Source of the DNA: AP-15 sp963724435
Lineage (GTDB): Bacteria; Pseudomonadota; Alphaproteobacteria; ATCC43930; CGMCC-115725
Direction: 5' to 3'
NCBI GenBank assembly: GCA_963724435.1
Contig: CAVRUN010000011.1
Span: forward strand, 272,640 to 336,639
DNA length: 64,000 nucleotides
In this document: in pieces, positions 53,754-63,384 of the stretch
Numbering within the stretch: the first letter of the stretch is position 1
How the letters are laid out: each line of letters begins with the position of its first letter
The notes under the pieces: generated by a model
Seen by the model: only the letters and a program-made list of their open reading frames with translations
Database searches by the model: none
Told to the model about the DNA's origin: nothing
Translations under genes and position numbers: made by a program

Positions 53754-53987
53754 ATGCCGACGCTGCCGCCACGATACGCGTTCCGGTTAGAGGATTTGCG
53801 CCGTTGGCATCTTGTCGAAGCGGCCTGCCTGGTGTGCCGGCATAGAGCGGTCATCGATCATGCCCGTTTAATTAACGGCCGGCCGAACCACATGCGGCTC
53901 GTTGATCTGGAAGCAAAGCTGCGTTGCCGGCGATGCGGCCACCGCGGCGGCCACTCGCTCACCGTGCGGATGCGACCGCGAGATTGA
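53754..53987 (+). CDS. Zinc-ribbon hypothetical protein (copy B)
   Basis: A 77-aa homologue of 5169-5402, identical in length. The Cys pairs are CLVC (C25/C28) and CRRC (C58/C61). AAGGATCGGCG precedes the ATG. It is divergent from SRAP copy B, the same arrangement as copy A but inverted in the window. The frame is intact, while the SRAP partner is truncated. Confidence 0.68.
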   Translation: MPTLPPRYAFRLEDLRRWHLVEAACLVCRHRAVIDHARLINGRPNHMRLVDLEAKLRCRRCGHRGGHSLTVRMRPRD

Positions 53988-54005
53988 AACCCTTCTCTGC
54001 CGATT

Positions 54006-54257
54006 TCACACCGCCCGCCGGACCATGTGATAGACAACGAGCACGACGATCGCGCCGATAATCGCAACGAACATGCTGTACAGATTGAAACCGGTCACTC
54101 CGGCGGCGCCGAAGAACGTGAATAGCCAGCCGCCAACCAGCGCTCCGACGATGCCGAGGATTATGTCAAGGACGAAGCCTTCCCCCTGCTTATTAACGAT
54201 CTTGCTGGCGATAAACCCAGCTATCAGTCCGAGAATTATCCAGCCGATAATAGACAT
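54006..54257 (-). CDS. GlsB/YeaQ/YmgE-family stress membrane protein
   Basis: An 83-aa three-helix membrane protein of the transglycosylase-associated family. Begins MSIIGWIILGLIAGFIASKI, with GEGFVLDIILGIVGALVGGW in the middle, both typical. GGAGGGGGAA precedes the ATG. Family members are linked to general envelope stress; a molecular role is not established. Confidence 0.9.
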   Translation of the reverse strand: MSIIGWIILGLIAGFIASKIVNKQGEGFVLDIILGIVGALVGGWLFTFFGAAGVTGFNLYSMFVAIIGAIVVLVVYHMVRRAV

Positions 54258-54647
54258 TTCCCCCTCCGATCGTCGTTAATTTTCAAGCTATAACCTAAAT
54301 GCGCGAGCTGCGTACCTGTTCTTCGCTATTCTGGCAAAACAGACGCCTCACCGAGGCCCAAATGTCGGCCGCTGCATTCGTAACCCTCTGGTGCACCGTA
54401 TCGAAGGTCGAGATCAGCGGCGGGGCGTTTCGCGTGCGCGAGGATCAACCGACGCAACGTGTAGCGGCCGGCCCGCACAAGACCAGCAAGCCGGCGATCG
54501 AAGCCGGAGCCTTGATGCTTCGCATCTTGATCAGCTTCTCACGCTGGCTGGAGCACGACTCCCCCGTCTTGGGCATTGCCGATGTGTCACGACGTTTTTG
54601 TATTGCCCGCGAAAACGCGATCTCCCCGCCACCGTTCGCGACTTCGA
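54258..54647. other. Intergenic; no gene recognised
   Basis: No frame has convincing composition. Nothing else is noted. Confidence 0.4.
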
Positions 54648-55478
54648 TCAAACGGAGCATTCAGCCTGATCAGTGTTTCCGCCGGCGCTGCGCCGATCCG
54701 GTTCGGCGTCCGCAAGTTCGATCCAGACCGGCGCGTGATCGCTTGCATGCTCGCGGCCCCGCACCTCGCGGTCGACGCCGGCGGCGACCAGGCGGCCGGC
54801 AAGGGACGGGCTCAGCAGCAGATGATCGATGCGCAAACCGGCGTCGCGGGCAAAGGCGTTCCGGAAATACTTCCAGAACGTATAGATCCGGTCATTGGGA
54901 TGCAGCGCCCGCAGCGCGTCGATCCAGCCCTGTGCGACCAGGCCGCGATAGGCCTCGCGCACCTCCGGCCGGAACAGGGCGTCATCGACCCAGCGCTCCG
55001 GCGCGTAGACATCGAGATCGGTCGGCATGACGTTGAAGTCGCCGGCTAGAACGGCTGGCGCGCCGCTCGCCAAAACGGTTTCTGCATAACTCGTCAGCCG
55101 TTCGAACCAACGCAGCTTGTAATCGAATTTCGGGCCCGGCGCCGGATTGCCGTTCGGCAGATAGAGACATCCGACAATCAGGCCGGCGACCGCTGCTTCG
55201 AGGTAGCGGCTGTGCGTGTCGTCAGGATCGCCCGGCAGGCCGCGGCGGGTCTCCACAGGCTCGGCGCCGCGGGCGAGGATCGCCACGCCGTTCCAGCTCT
55301 TCTGCCCATGCCAGACCGCGCCGTAGCCGGCGTCGCGGAGTGCTGTGGCCGGAAATTTCTCATCAGGCGCTTTCAGCTCCTGCAGGCAGACGATATCCGG
55401 CGTCCGTTCCTCCAGCCACCCGAGCAGGTTGGCAAGCCGCCCGTTGATGCCGTTGACGTTGTAGGTCGCGATCCGCAC
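54648..55478 (-). CDS. xth: Exodeoxyribonuclease III
   Basis: A 276-aa AP endonuclease/3'-5' exonuclease of the EEP superfamily, acting in base-excision repair. Motifs in order: MRIATYNVNGINGRL, DIVCLQELKAPD (metal Glu), PNGNPAPGPKFDYKLRW (catalytic Tyr region), VLAGDFNVMPTDLDVY and a terminal HASDHAPVWIEL. Length matches the family. It is intact, and shares the neighbourhood with SRAP, another abasic-site protein, which may be coincidence. Confidence 0.92.
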   Translation of the reverse strand: MRIATYNVNGINGRLANLLGWLEERTPDIVCLQELKAPDEKFPATALRDAGYGAVWHGQKSWNGVAILARGAEPVETRRGLPGDPDDTHSRYLEAAVAGLIVGCLYLPNGNPAPGPKFDYKLRWFERLTSYAETVLASGAPAVLAGDFNVMPTDLDVYAPERWVDDALFRPEVREAYRGLVAQGWIDALRALHPNDRIYTFWKYFRNAFARDAGLRIDHLLLSPSLAGRLVAAGVDREVRGREHASDHAPVWIELADAEPDRRSAGGNTDQAECSV

Positions 55479-55963
55479 GATTCCTCTGGCCAGGCAGAAC
55501 CTGGATATTAGGCCTGATCCTCAATATGGCGCGCTCGGCACCAGAGATCATATCAGCGCCACGCTGCCGCGCTGGGTTCAGTCGGACCTCATTCAGTTCA
55601 TCATAAGTCGTTATCAAGAACGCCGGCTCAACCTTATCGCGATCACACCTCGCCAGTCTGTCACTACCTAACCAGAATCAGGGCTACTCGGGGATGCAGA
55701 TCGCGGACAGCGGGTGTGCTTAGGGTTCTTTTGCCATCGAATGACGCGGGCGAGCAGCGGGAGCCGGATGCGGCCTTAGCGGCGACGTAAAAAGTGTGAG
55801 CAGGCCGCAAATCAGGGCTAGCGCTAATGACGCGCCGACAACCGCGACCATCGCGAGCACACTGCGTCGTGGCAGCAGCCCGACGCACTAAATAGGCATC
55901 AACAACTTTCCAATATGGCGCGAACCGCATCAGCGTAAGCCGCTTTGTCGGAATGGATCCAAA
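55479..55963. other. Intergenic; no gene recognised
   Basis: Nothing convincing is seen on either strand; the last 50 bases lead into the aspartyl-protease gene. Confidence 0.4.
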
Positions 55964-57273
55964 ATGAAATATGCCAGAACCTGCGTCGTCCTTGCCGCGT
56001 TGATCGCGTCCTGTAGTTTCCCCGGACCAGCGGCATCCCAGCCCAAACAGCCGGAAATCGTTGCGGCCAATCGGCTCTTTCAGGCGGGCAAGTTTGTTGA
56101 AGCTGGCAAACTCTATTCGCGAATTGCCGCCCAAGATCCCAGGGACTATCCGGCGATCCTCCAGTTGGGCCGCATCGCGTTGCTGTCCAACCGGCTTGAC
56201 GATGCCCAAAAATGGCTGGAAGAGGCCATCCCCCTGCGGCCGAGTGAGGCCGACGCCAAGGTCATGCTGGCCGAGGCGTTTTATCGCCGCGACGATTTTC
56301 AGAGGGCTGCGGCTGCGCTCAACGGGGTCGATGTCAGCAGCAACAGGCTGATCATTTCGCAGTATCCAAGCTTGAACGTAGCGAAGCTGGAGAGCTTCAA
56401 GGGCCAGACGCCCTATGAGGTGCATGGCGATGGGAAAACCACGCGCCTCAAGTTTGTAAGGACCGATCCGCTGCCGGTGGTGAGCGTGCGCGTTAATGGC
56501 GGCGACGAGGTCACCTTTTTCATCGATACCGGGGGTTCGGAGGTCGCGCTCGACACGGGCTTCGCCGGAGAGCTTCGAGTGCCGCAATTCGGAGCCGTGC
56601 AAGGCACCTTTTCCGGCGGTCAGCATGCCGAAGTTCAGCAAGTCGCGCATTGAATCCCTCACACTCGGCGACTGGACCGTCAGGAACCTGCCCGTTGCCA
56701 TGCTTCGCCCTGCGCCAGCTCTCGAAGGATTTGGGCGTGAAACGCGTCGACGGATCATCGGGACCACGCTCCTCTACCATTTCATTGCGACGATGGATTA
56801 TCCGCATGGCGAGCTTGTCCTGCGCCGCAAGACCGCGAAAGGCCTGGAGCAGTTTATGGCGTCGCCAGGGAAGAGCGTCGCGGTTCCGTTCTGGATGGCG
56901 AGCGACCACTTCATGGTGGGCTGGGGCCGGGTGGACACTCTTCCGTCGGCACTGCTCTTCGTCGACACAGGGCTGGCGGGCGCCGGGGTCAAATTCGCGG
57001 AGTCGGTTATCAAGCAGGCCGGAATCAAACTTGGAGGAAAACAAAGCTTACGAAGGGGCCGGGGGAGGCGGGAAGCTGAAAATCGTGCCCTACACCGTGC
57101 GCCGGCTTTCGTTCGGCGATATCCAGGAAGACAACGTCGCGGGTCTCTACGATGGGCCGTTCCCGTGGGAACACACGTTTGGCTTCCACCTCGCGGGCAT
57201 GGTCGGCCACGATTTCTTCAAGCCCTATGCGGTGACCTTTGACTTTGAAAACATGCAGGTTTTTCTCCGGTAA
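55964..57273 (+). pseudogene. Exported TPR plus retropepsin-like aspartyl protease, two frameshifts
   Basis: A signal peptide (MKYARTCVVLAALIASCSFP) is followed by TPR repeats (residues about 30-120, AANRLFQAGKFVEAGKLYSR) and an aspartyl-protease domain with the catalytic DTGGSE (FFIDTGGSEVALD). The frame shifts at about 56632 to RIESLTLGDWTVRNLPVAML and holds a second DTG (LFVDTGLAGAG). It shifts again at about 57045 to ENKAYEGAGG and FGFHLAGMVGHDFFKPYAVT. Pieces are colinear with one protein of about 435 aa. Two lesions imply loss of function or sequence error. Confidence 0.8.
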
Positions 57274-57528
57274 TCACCAATCCCCTGCCGCTTCGGGTCA
57301 ATAATATACATGCTGACAGCACTGACTGACGCGGGTTCCCCATCGAGCTGAGACGCAAAAGATCGTCGGCCCAGCAACAGCGCCCTCCGACGATCGATCT
57401 GGGCTGCACCTCCGGTAGTGCCACCGAGGCAGCCAGGCGAAATTGCCGCTGTTTGATGAAGAGCGGCATTTGGTTTTAAAGCCTCGGTCCAACGACAACG
57501 CGTCGCCTTAATCAGACAAACCCAATTC

Positions 57529-58500
57529 TCAGGTTGTGGCGACGATGTTTTCGAGCGGCTCGCCGCGGACAAAGCGGTCGATGTTGCGGGCAACATCGCG
57601 CGAGCGCCGCAGGATTGTTCCATCGGTCCGCGGCGAGCAGTGCGGCGTCATGATCACATTCGGCAGTTCATGGAACGGATAGCGGGAGGGGCGTGGCTGC
57701 GGGTCGCCAGCGCTCGGATAGCGCCACCAGGTGTCGAGCGCCGCTCCGCCGATGACCCCATCGCGCAAGGCGCGGTAGAGCGCCTCCTCGTCGGCGATCG
57801 GGCCGCGCGCCAGATTGATCAGGAAGGCGCCCGGCTTCATCGCGGCAAGCCGGCGCCCGTCGATCAGGCCCGTTGTCTCGGACGTTAGGGCGCAGCTGAG
57901 CACGACAATGTCGCACTCGCCAAGCATCCGGTCGAGTTCGGCCCATAAAAAGAGATGCTCAACCGAAACTGGCTTCTCGCGCACCGTTCGGTTGGCGGCA
58001 AGCACCCGGCAGCCGAGCGCGGCGGCGCGCCAGGCGACCTCGCGTCCGATGTGACCCAGCCCGACGATACCGACGGTCTGGCCGCCGATCTCGCCGCGCA
58101 CCGCGCCCCCCGCCATCGGGCTCCAAACCCACGATCCCTCGCGGAACGACGTCGCGATATCGAACAGGCGGTGGCGCCAAGCCAGCATCATCATGATTGC
58201 GAATTCGCCGAGCGCCGGCTCGTGGCCATAGGCGTTGCACAGAGTGACGCCTTTCGGCAGCACAGCGATATCGATACCGTCAGTGCCGGCCAGCGGTACC
58301 TGCAGCAAGCGCAGCTTTGGTGCCGGCGGAAATCCGGCGTGCCAAGCTCCGGTTAGCAGGACATCCGCATCGGCAAGAGCCGCAGCCATCTGCGCCGGGT
58401 TGCCGTTGTCAAGGATTTGAGTGTGGATGTCGGAAGTGATGAATTCGATGATCGGCGTCGCCTGCGAGGTGGCGAGCGTACCCAGGAACAGCGCTTTCAT
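57529..58500 (-). CDS. D-isomer-specific 2-hydroxyacid dehydrogenase
   Basis: A 323-aa NAD(P)-dependent oxidoreductase. The Rossmann motif is TVGIVGLGHIGREVAWRAAA; the catalytic Arg is in LINLARGPIADEEAL and the His in IMTPHCSPRTDG. The N-terminal catalytic domain has LLQVPLAGTDGID, as in phosphoglycerate- or hydroxypyruvate-reductase-like members. The substrate cannot be told. ATG 58500 starts MKALFLGTLATS. The frame is intact and no operon partner is visible. Confidence 0.85.
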   Translation of the reverse strand: MKALFLGTLATSQATPIIEFITSDIHTQILDNGNPAQMAAALADADVLLTGAWHAGFPPAPKLRLLQVPLAGTDGIDIAVLPKGVTLCNAYGHEPALGEFAIMMMLAWRHRLFDIATSFREGSWVWSPMAGGAVRGEIGGQTVGIVGLGHIGREVAWRAAALGCRVLAANRTVREKPVSVEHLFLWAELDRMLGECDIVVLSCALTSETTGLIDGRRLAAMKPGAFLINLARGPIADEEALYRALRDGVIGGAALDTWWRYPSAGDPQPRPSRYPFHELPNVIMTPHCSPRTDGTILRRSRDVARNIDRFVRGEPLENIVATT

Positions 58501-59335
58501 TGGCTCATCCCCCAGCGGCGATAAGGTTGACTAGCGGCTCGCCCCGGCCGAGGCGGGCATAGCTAGGACTACCCGATTTCGGCGATCTCGTCCCGCGGCC
58601 GCACAATTGCCGTCCCCTGAATGGTCTGGGCGTTGTCCTCGATCGGTGTCTCTCACCTACTAGCCGGTGTGCCAGCGCGCGACCAGCGCCGTCAGCGAGG
58701 TTTACGAGGCTGAGGTTTCAGGTTTTAGGACTGTGCTGCCAACGGAATGCGCGGAATGGCCTCGGCATAGCTTATTTTGCACCATGGGAGCGCATTCCAA
58801 ATCCCGCCATATCAACAAAGACCGTACAAAGTGACGGCCGTAGAAGAGGATCAGCCCGATGGAATGGCAAACACTGTACAAGCGGGTTCAGACCACTTAG
58901 ACGACGAGCCGCTCGCATTAAGCGTGCATTGTTGGCCGCATCGTCTCGGTCGTGGCAATGGCATTAAAGCCGCGTTAGCTAGAAGGTGTTCATGGAGTCG
59001 CCGCCCAATAGAGGCCAAGTAGCGTTAGCATTATGCTTTAGACGGGCCGCGTTGTAGATGGAGCATGTATACAGTATAAAATGGGCGTAAGCAGAACTTG
59101 CTATAGAGACACCCCCGGTCTCTGATCGATTCAGTGAAAGAGCTTGTGAAGGGCTAAAATCTACTGACCAGACGACCAGTCTTATTCAATATTAAGCAGC
59201 ATATTGTTTGCAGAGCGATCAAGCTCGGACTAGGTGTTGTCGCACACGATCCTAAGACCCTGACTGATACGCCGTCGCAAAAGTCAAATCCGACTTCAAT
59301 GCGACAGAGTGCGACAGACGCACTAGGGCAGGCTC
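58501..59335. other. Intergenic, 835 bp; no gene recognised
   Basis: The A/T content rises after about 59030, and no frame looks coding. It separates chromosomal-style genes on the left from phage/plasmid-style genes on the right and may hold an insertion boundary. Confidence 0.4.
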
Positions 59336-59362
59336 GTGAGCGACAAACCTAATGGAGCGGCA

Positions 59363-59716
59363 ATGACCAAGTTCATTCCAATCGACAGTGCGAAAGCTGA
59401 GCGCGAGCTAGTGCGACTGCACAATCGAGCGACGGCATACGAAATCAGCTTCACGGCGCCAGACGGCGTGGAATACCTCGTTTGCTACAGTGAGCGTAAA
59501 ACCAATCGCGCGCTGCAGGATATCCTTATCCGGTACCGCGAGCGTGTCTGCGCGCTGATGGACGATACCGAAGGCGATCTGCAGCGGCGCACGCAATGGC
59601 CTGCCTATGTGTCCCCAACGTGGCGCTTCGGTTTCAGCGGTCGCACCTATCGCGACATGCTGACCGAAGGCCGTCTGCCCAGCCTACCGGAAGGGATGGT
59701 GAGCCATGCCGCTTGA
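59363..59716 (+). CDS. Hypothetical protein, phage/plasmid type
   Basis: About 117 aa from ATG 59363 (MTKFIPIDSAKAERELVRLH), preceded by TGGAGCGGCA; a GTG at 59336 is also open. A compact beta-alpha pattern (SFTAPDGVEYLVCYSERKTN) and WRFGFSGRTYRDMLTEG near the end. The stop overlaps the next frame by 11 bases. No family is recognised. The neighbour is a SprT-like protein of the type carried by phages and plasmids. Confidence 0.55.
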   Translation: MTKFIPIDSAKAERELVRLHNRATAYEISFTAPDGVEYLVCYSERKTNRALQDILIRYRERVCALMDDTEGDLQRRTQWPAYVSPTWRFGFSGRTYRDMLTEGRLPSLPEGMVSHAA

Positions 59717-59966
59717 TATGGACTTCGCGGTCGCTCGCGTGAGCAAGGTGTTCGAGCGTCTGGAAGGCACGCCATCAGCGGCCGAGCCAGTAGCTGCAGA
59801 GCCCGACCGGGAGGTTCCCTCTCAGTCGAGCGACACGCGCGCCTTGCCGGTCGACAGTGCGTTTAAACGGCCTCTACCCCAGCCGGTGCCGGCACGATCA
59901 AACACCTATCAGCACCGGCGAGGCGTGGTTACACGCGCTTATGGGCGAGCTTCGCGGCCCGTTTAA
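59706..59966 (+). CDS. Hypothetical protein; may be the N-terminus of the SprT-like gene
   Basis: 86 aa starting MPLDMDFAVARVSKVFERLE, then an Ala/Glu/Pro-rich stretch. After ARSNT its reading becomes unconvincing while the next frame continues with STGEAWLHALMGELRG. It may therefore be the N-terminal part of the SprT-like gene separated by a frameshift near 59905, or a separate small gene. Confidence 0.4.
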   Translation: MPLDMDFAVARVSKVFERLEGTPSAAEPVAAEPDREVPSQSSDTRALPVDSAFKRPLPQPVPARSNTYQHRRGVVTRAYGRASRPV

Positions 59967-60406
59967 ACGGCTTGGCTACCCGATACCCGAGAAGGTCCGC
60001 ATTGGCGTTGGTTTTCCGAGTGTCCGCGGCATCGCTAGCAAAAACCAGCGCATTGGCGAATGCTGGTCTAATGAGCGCTCCGGCGATGATCATCACGAAA
60101 TCATCATCTCGCCGGTGATCGCGGACGGGATGCGGGTTGCGGGCATACTCACCCATGAACTGATCCATGCCGCTGTGGGAGTCGAACACGGCCACAAGGG
60201 GCCGTTCCGCGCGATGGCACACGGGCTCGGCCTTGAAGGCAAGATGACCGCGACCACCGAAGGCGAAGCGTTTAAACGGCTTGCGCAGCCGATCCTAGAC
60301 GCGATCGGACCCTACCCGCATGCCGAACTGCATGCGATGACCAATGGGTGGCAAAAAGCAAGTCGCCCGGCTGATCAAATGCGAGTGCCCGCAATGCGGA
60401 TGGCGC
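59857..60406 (+). pseudogene. SprT-like zinc metallopeptidase-domain protein, truncated
   Basis: Phage/plasmid SprT-like protein. The active-site helix is LTHELIHAAVGVEHGHKGPF (HExxH), preceded by IGECWSNERSGDDHHEIIIS and followed by GLEGKMTATTEGEAF. Near 60350 the frame shifts, after which the other frame shows a zinc ribbon start (KKQVARLIKCECPQCGW). The C-terminus is cut at about 60407 by an IstA fragment. Three GTTTAAACGG sites lie in or beside it. Confidence 0.72.
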
Positions 60407-60640
60407 GCTGCGGGGCGGTGACGGCGGAGGCCTATGTGCCGCTGAGCTTTGCACCGGGCGCGGCCTACCAATTCGATTGGAGCCACGAGGTAGCGCTTAT
60501 CAACGCGGTGACGGTGACGGTCAAGCTGGCGCATGTCCGGCTGTGCCACAGCCGCATGTTGTTCGTGCGAGCCTACCCGCGCGAGACCCAGGAGATGGTG
60601 TTTGACGCGCACAACCGTTGCCTTCGCCTTCTTTAAGGGG
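60407..60640 (+). pseudogene. istA: IS21-family IstA internal fragment
   Basis: Matches the middle of the IstA at 42144 from GAVTAEAYVPLSFAPG through AYQFDWSHEVALINAVTVTV to ETQEMVFDAHNR, then a frameshift. It is fused in frame to the SprT-like remnant, giving a false chimeric reading. An IS110 sequence follows, as at 42.7 kb. Confidence 0.8.
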
Positions 60641-60779
60641 GCCTGCACGCGCGGCATCTACGACAATTATCGACGCCTCTCGCCGCAAGATGATCCTGTG
60701 GTCTCCGGCGGTGCAGGATGCGTGAATCTATCCGGCCTATTGCGGGAGCGATACCGCCCCTGGCCTTGATGGGGATCCG

Positions 60780-61872
60780 CTGTCTCTGACCTCATAACAT
60801 GATCGGCCGCTGAGGCCCTGTCGTACATCAGGCTTTAAGGCTGCGGTCCATGCCGGCGAACCATCAGTATACACCTCGCATTCGGTGGCGATCCTCAGTG
60901 CAAAGCCAAAAATCGCTGCTTATCAAGTGACCGCATATTCTTTCTTGCCGGCTAGCAATACCCAGGCAATGTGCGCTGTTTTGTTGGCCAGTGCGACAAT
61001 GGTGCGATTGAACCCCCGTCTGGCAACAAGTGCTTTCAGCCAGGTCGATCGACGATCGTCGTGCTTGGAGAGCCGGCTGACCACGGAGCGCGCACCGCGA
61101 ATGATCTGCCGCCTGAGATAATGATTGGCGCGTCGGCCGATGCCACCGAGCCGCGGCTTGCCCCCAGTCGTGTATTGTCGAGGCACCAGCCCGATCCAAG
61201 CGGACAGCTCGCGGCCTGACCGGAATTGTCGACCATCGTTGACGGCAGCGATGATGGCCGTGGCGATGACTGGACCAACGCCCGGCAGCTTTGCGAGCCG
61301 CCAACAAGCTGGGTGCGCGCGGCAGATCGAAACCATTTTCCCCTCGAGGATCTCGATCCGGCGGTTGAGGTCACGAAGCTGGCCCAAGAGCTCGGCAAAG
61401 ATCGCCCGCGCCAATTCGGATATCCCGGCATCGGCAACGGCGGCGGGGGCCTGCGCCATGAAGCGCCAAGGGCCTTGCGGTAGCACGATGCCGTATTCGG
61501 CGAGCAGGCCGCGCGTATGGTTGATCAACGCCGTCCGTTGGCAGATCAGCCGGTCGCGGGCCCGGTGCAGTGACTGCAGGTCTTGCTGGTCTGTCGACTT
61601 CACCGGTACGAAGCGCATTGTCGGACGCATCGCCGCTTCGAAAATTGCCTCCGCGTCGACGGCATCATTCTTCGATCCCTTGACAAAGGGTTTCACGAAA
61701 CGCGGATTGATGAGGCGCACTTCGCAACCGGCAGCGAGCCAGCAGCGAGCCCAATGATGCGCACTGGCGCACGCCTCCATCGCGATTGCCCTTGGGGCGA
61801 GCGTTCCCACCACCTCGGCCAGCTTCGCGCGTCTAAGCTGGACTTAAAGGCCAATACCGCCTTCGTCTATTA
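60780..61872 (-). mobile_element. IS110-family element, decayed, beside IstA fragment
   Basis: Homologous to 42840-43497 but longer. Together with the adjacent IstA fragment it reproduces the junction at 42.5-43.5 kb, so the two loci share an ancestral IS110-in-IS21 insertion. The left end with its transposase start is lost near 61872. Confidence 0.7.
60923..61846 (-). pseudogene. IS110-family transposase, N-terminally truncated
   Basis: About 296 aa of a DEDD transposase: AIAMEACASAHHWARCWLAA, the DD pair in KGSKNDAVDAEAIFEA, KLPGVGPVIATAIIAAV and WIGLVPRQYTTGGKPRLGG. The first Asp-containing strand (VGIDL type) is missing. Upstream, KAVLAFK and VQLRRAKLAEVV lie in different frames with a TAA between. 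It is therefore inactive. Confidence 0.82.
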
Positions 61873-62001
61873 GATGAAACGACGAATTTTGCCGTTGTCG
61901 CCTGCCTGCTCGATTCCAAGCTAGGGACAAAACTCCCCCAATCCGGCCAGCGCCGGTGGCGCAGGCCGTTCCTTCCTCGCCGGCTGCCCGAGACACCCAC
62001 G

Positions 62002-63126
62002 TCATGATTTTCGCATCTCGGCGTTCATCTCCTCAGAAAATTCGCGCAATTTCTCACTGAGCTGAAATGCGATGTCGTCCAGCTTTCTCGCCACTTGCTG
62101 CGATTTACTGATCATTTGAAAGGCGCACTTTACTACGATGTAACCGCCATTCGTTGCGAGAATGGATTTGTATTCGTCGACATAGGCGGCTAACCGACCA
62201 TCCTCTGCGAGGGTTTCGAGCGCCGCTTTGGCAGGATCGGAGAAATCAAAAGCAATGAAATTCAGCAACCGCAAAGCCCGGGCTTCCGGCTCATTGAGCC
62301 GATTCCATTGATCCGGCCGTTTCAATCGCGCCCAGCCTGCATCATCCAGTCCCAGAAGCTTGAGCGGGCTGACAAACTTAACTGCGGCGACAAATCCGCC
62401 CAATTGCCCAATGCGTGCAGCGATCTGCTCAGGCACATCATCCAACCTTCCGCAATATTTCCGAGAGACAGGGCCTATTTGCGACGAAACACCATCAGAG
62501 TTGTCTCGCGTTTCGTGGACCGAAACCATGAAACCCATTTGGTCAAGCGCTGCCCACATCTTATCGACCGCTGCATGCAAACCCGCTTCGATCGCCCGAG
62601 GATCATTCCTGGCTGCGCCGAGCGCGTCGCGCACATGGTATCCGCTGTGCGACCAATGGACGATGTCGGCGGTTTTGCCGGGTGGCATAAGCGCATCGCG
62701 GCCAGAAAACAGGTCGGCATCGATAGCTACCGGAGCCTGCGTCAATGTCACCTTTCCACTTTCTGCCGCGCCTTGCATCTTCTTTGCAGTCGTCATCGCG
62801 TAGGTTTCGCCCGTTTCTCTGACAATGCCGCCGCGGTAATCCGTACAATAAAAGGCTATACCTTTTGGTAAGAACCTCGCGATTTGCGATATCCATGCCA
62901 CGCTGTAATCACCAGGCCCACAACTTACGTCCAGTATCACTGTTGGAGCGTTTTGCCTTATTGCTATCCCCCGTTGTGCAAAAAGACTGAACGCCTCGCG
63001 CAGCAGAATCGCCTGCAAGATTTTTTGACCGTTGCCCGAAGGGTTCAAGAACTCTGCAAAGCAGGTGTCGTAATCTCGTATTTGCACGGATAATTCGTCC
63101 CCATCATCTACCCGCATTTTGGTCAT
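62002..63126 (-). CDS. SAM-methyltransferase-like protein, unknown substrate
   Basis: A 374-aa intact protein. A Rossmann motif VILDVSCGPGDYSVAWISQI and a following acidic strand AFYCTDYRGG fit a class I methyltransferase; DIVHWSHSGYHVRDALGAAR may be motif IV. The C-terminal 100 residues are helical, ending in a Lys/Glu coiled-coil-like tail (QLSEKLREFSEEMNAEMRKS). It is less GC-rich than neighbours, which hints at transfer. The overall layout recalls histamine N-methyltransferase-like proteins, a weak resemblance. Confidence 0.65.
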   Translation of the reverse strand: MTKMRVDDGDELSVQIRDYDTCFAEFLNPSGNGQKILQAILLREAFSLFAQRGIAIRQNAPTVILDVSCGPGDYSVAWISQIARFLPKGIAFYCTDYRGGIVRETGETYAMTTAKKMQGAAESGKVTLTQAPVAIDADLFSGRDALMPPGKTADIVHWSHSGYHVRDALGAARNDPRAIEAGLHAAVDKMWAALDQMGFMVSVHETRDNSDGVSSQIGPVSRKYCGRLDDVPEQIAARIGQLGGFVAAVKFVSPLKLLGLDDAGWARLKRPDQWNRLNEPEARALRLLNFIAFDFSDPAKAALETLAEDGRLAAYVDEYKSILATNGGYIVVKCAFQMISKSQQVARKLDDIAFQLSEKLREFSEEMNAEMRKS

Positions 63127-63231
63127 CCCGGGAATAACTTACGCACCGCATGGTGCTGCGCGTCGGTCCGGAATTTGGCGGATGGAATTGACGATGTCTA
63201 CCGCGTATCGGACGGTGTAGCAGGTTTGAAC

Positions 63232-63384
63232 ATGCATTCTCCGAATGAGCTTCGTGACCTTGCTCGGAAACACCGGGAGCGCGCGAACTCTGCGACCGAC
63301 CCCGCAGTTATTGAGCAATTATGCCATTGGGCCGTAGGAACTGACCGATGGGGACCGACGTCGCCGAGTGGAACCTATCTTTGA
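63232..63384 (+). pseudogene. Short N-terminal remnant of a small helical protein
   Basis: MHSPNELRDLARKHRERANS, then ATDPAVIEQLCHWAV resembles a common small rhizobial helical hypothetical family (start MxSPxELRxxA). After that the reading diverges and soon stops, so only the N-terminal half is recognisable. Confidence 0.4.

Noticed and set aside
55664..56767. 367-aa minus-strand frame
   Set aside because: Antisense to the TPR/aspartyl-protease pseudogene, which shows a signal peptide and DTG motifs.
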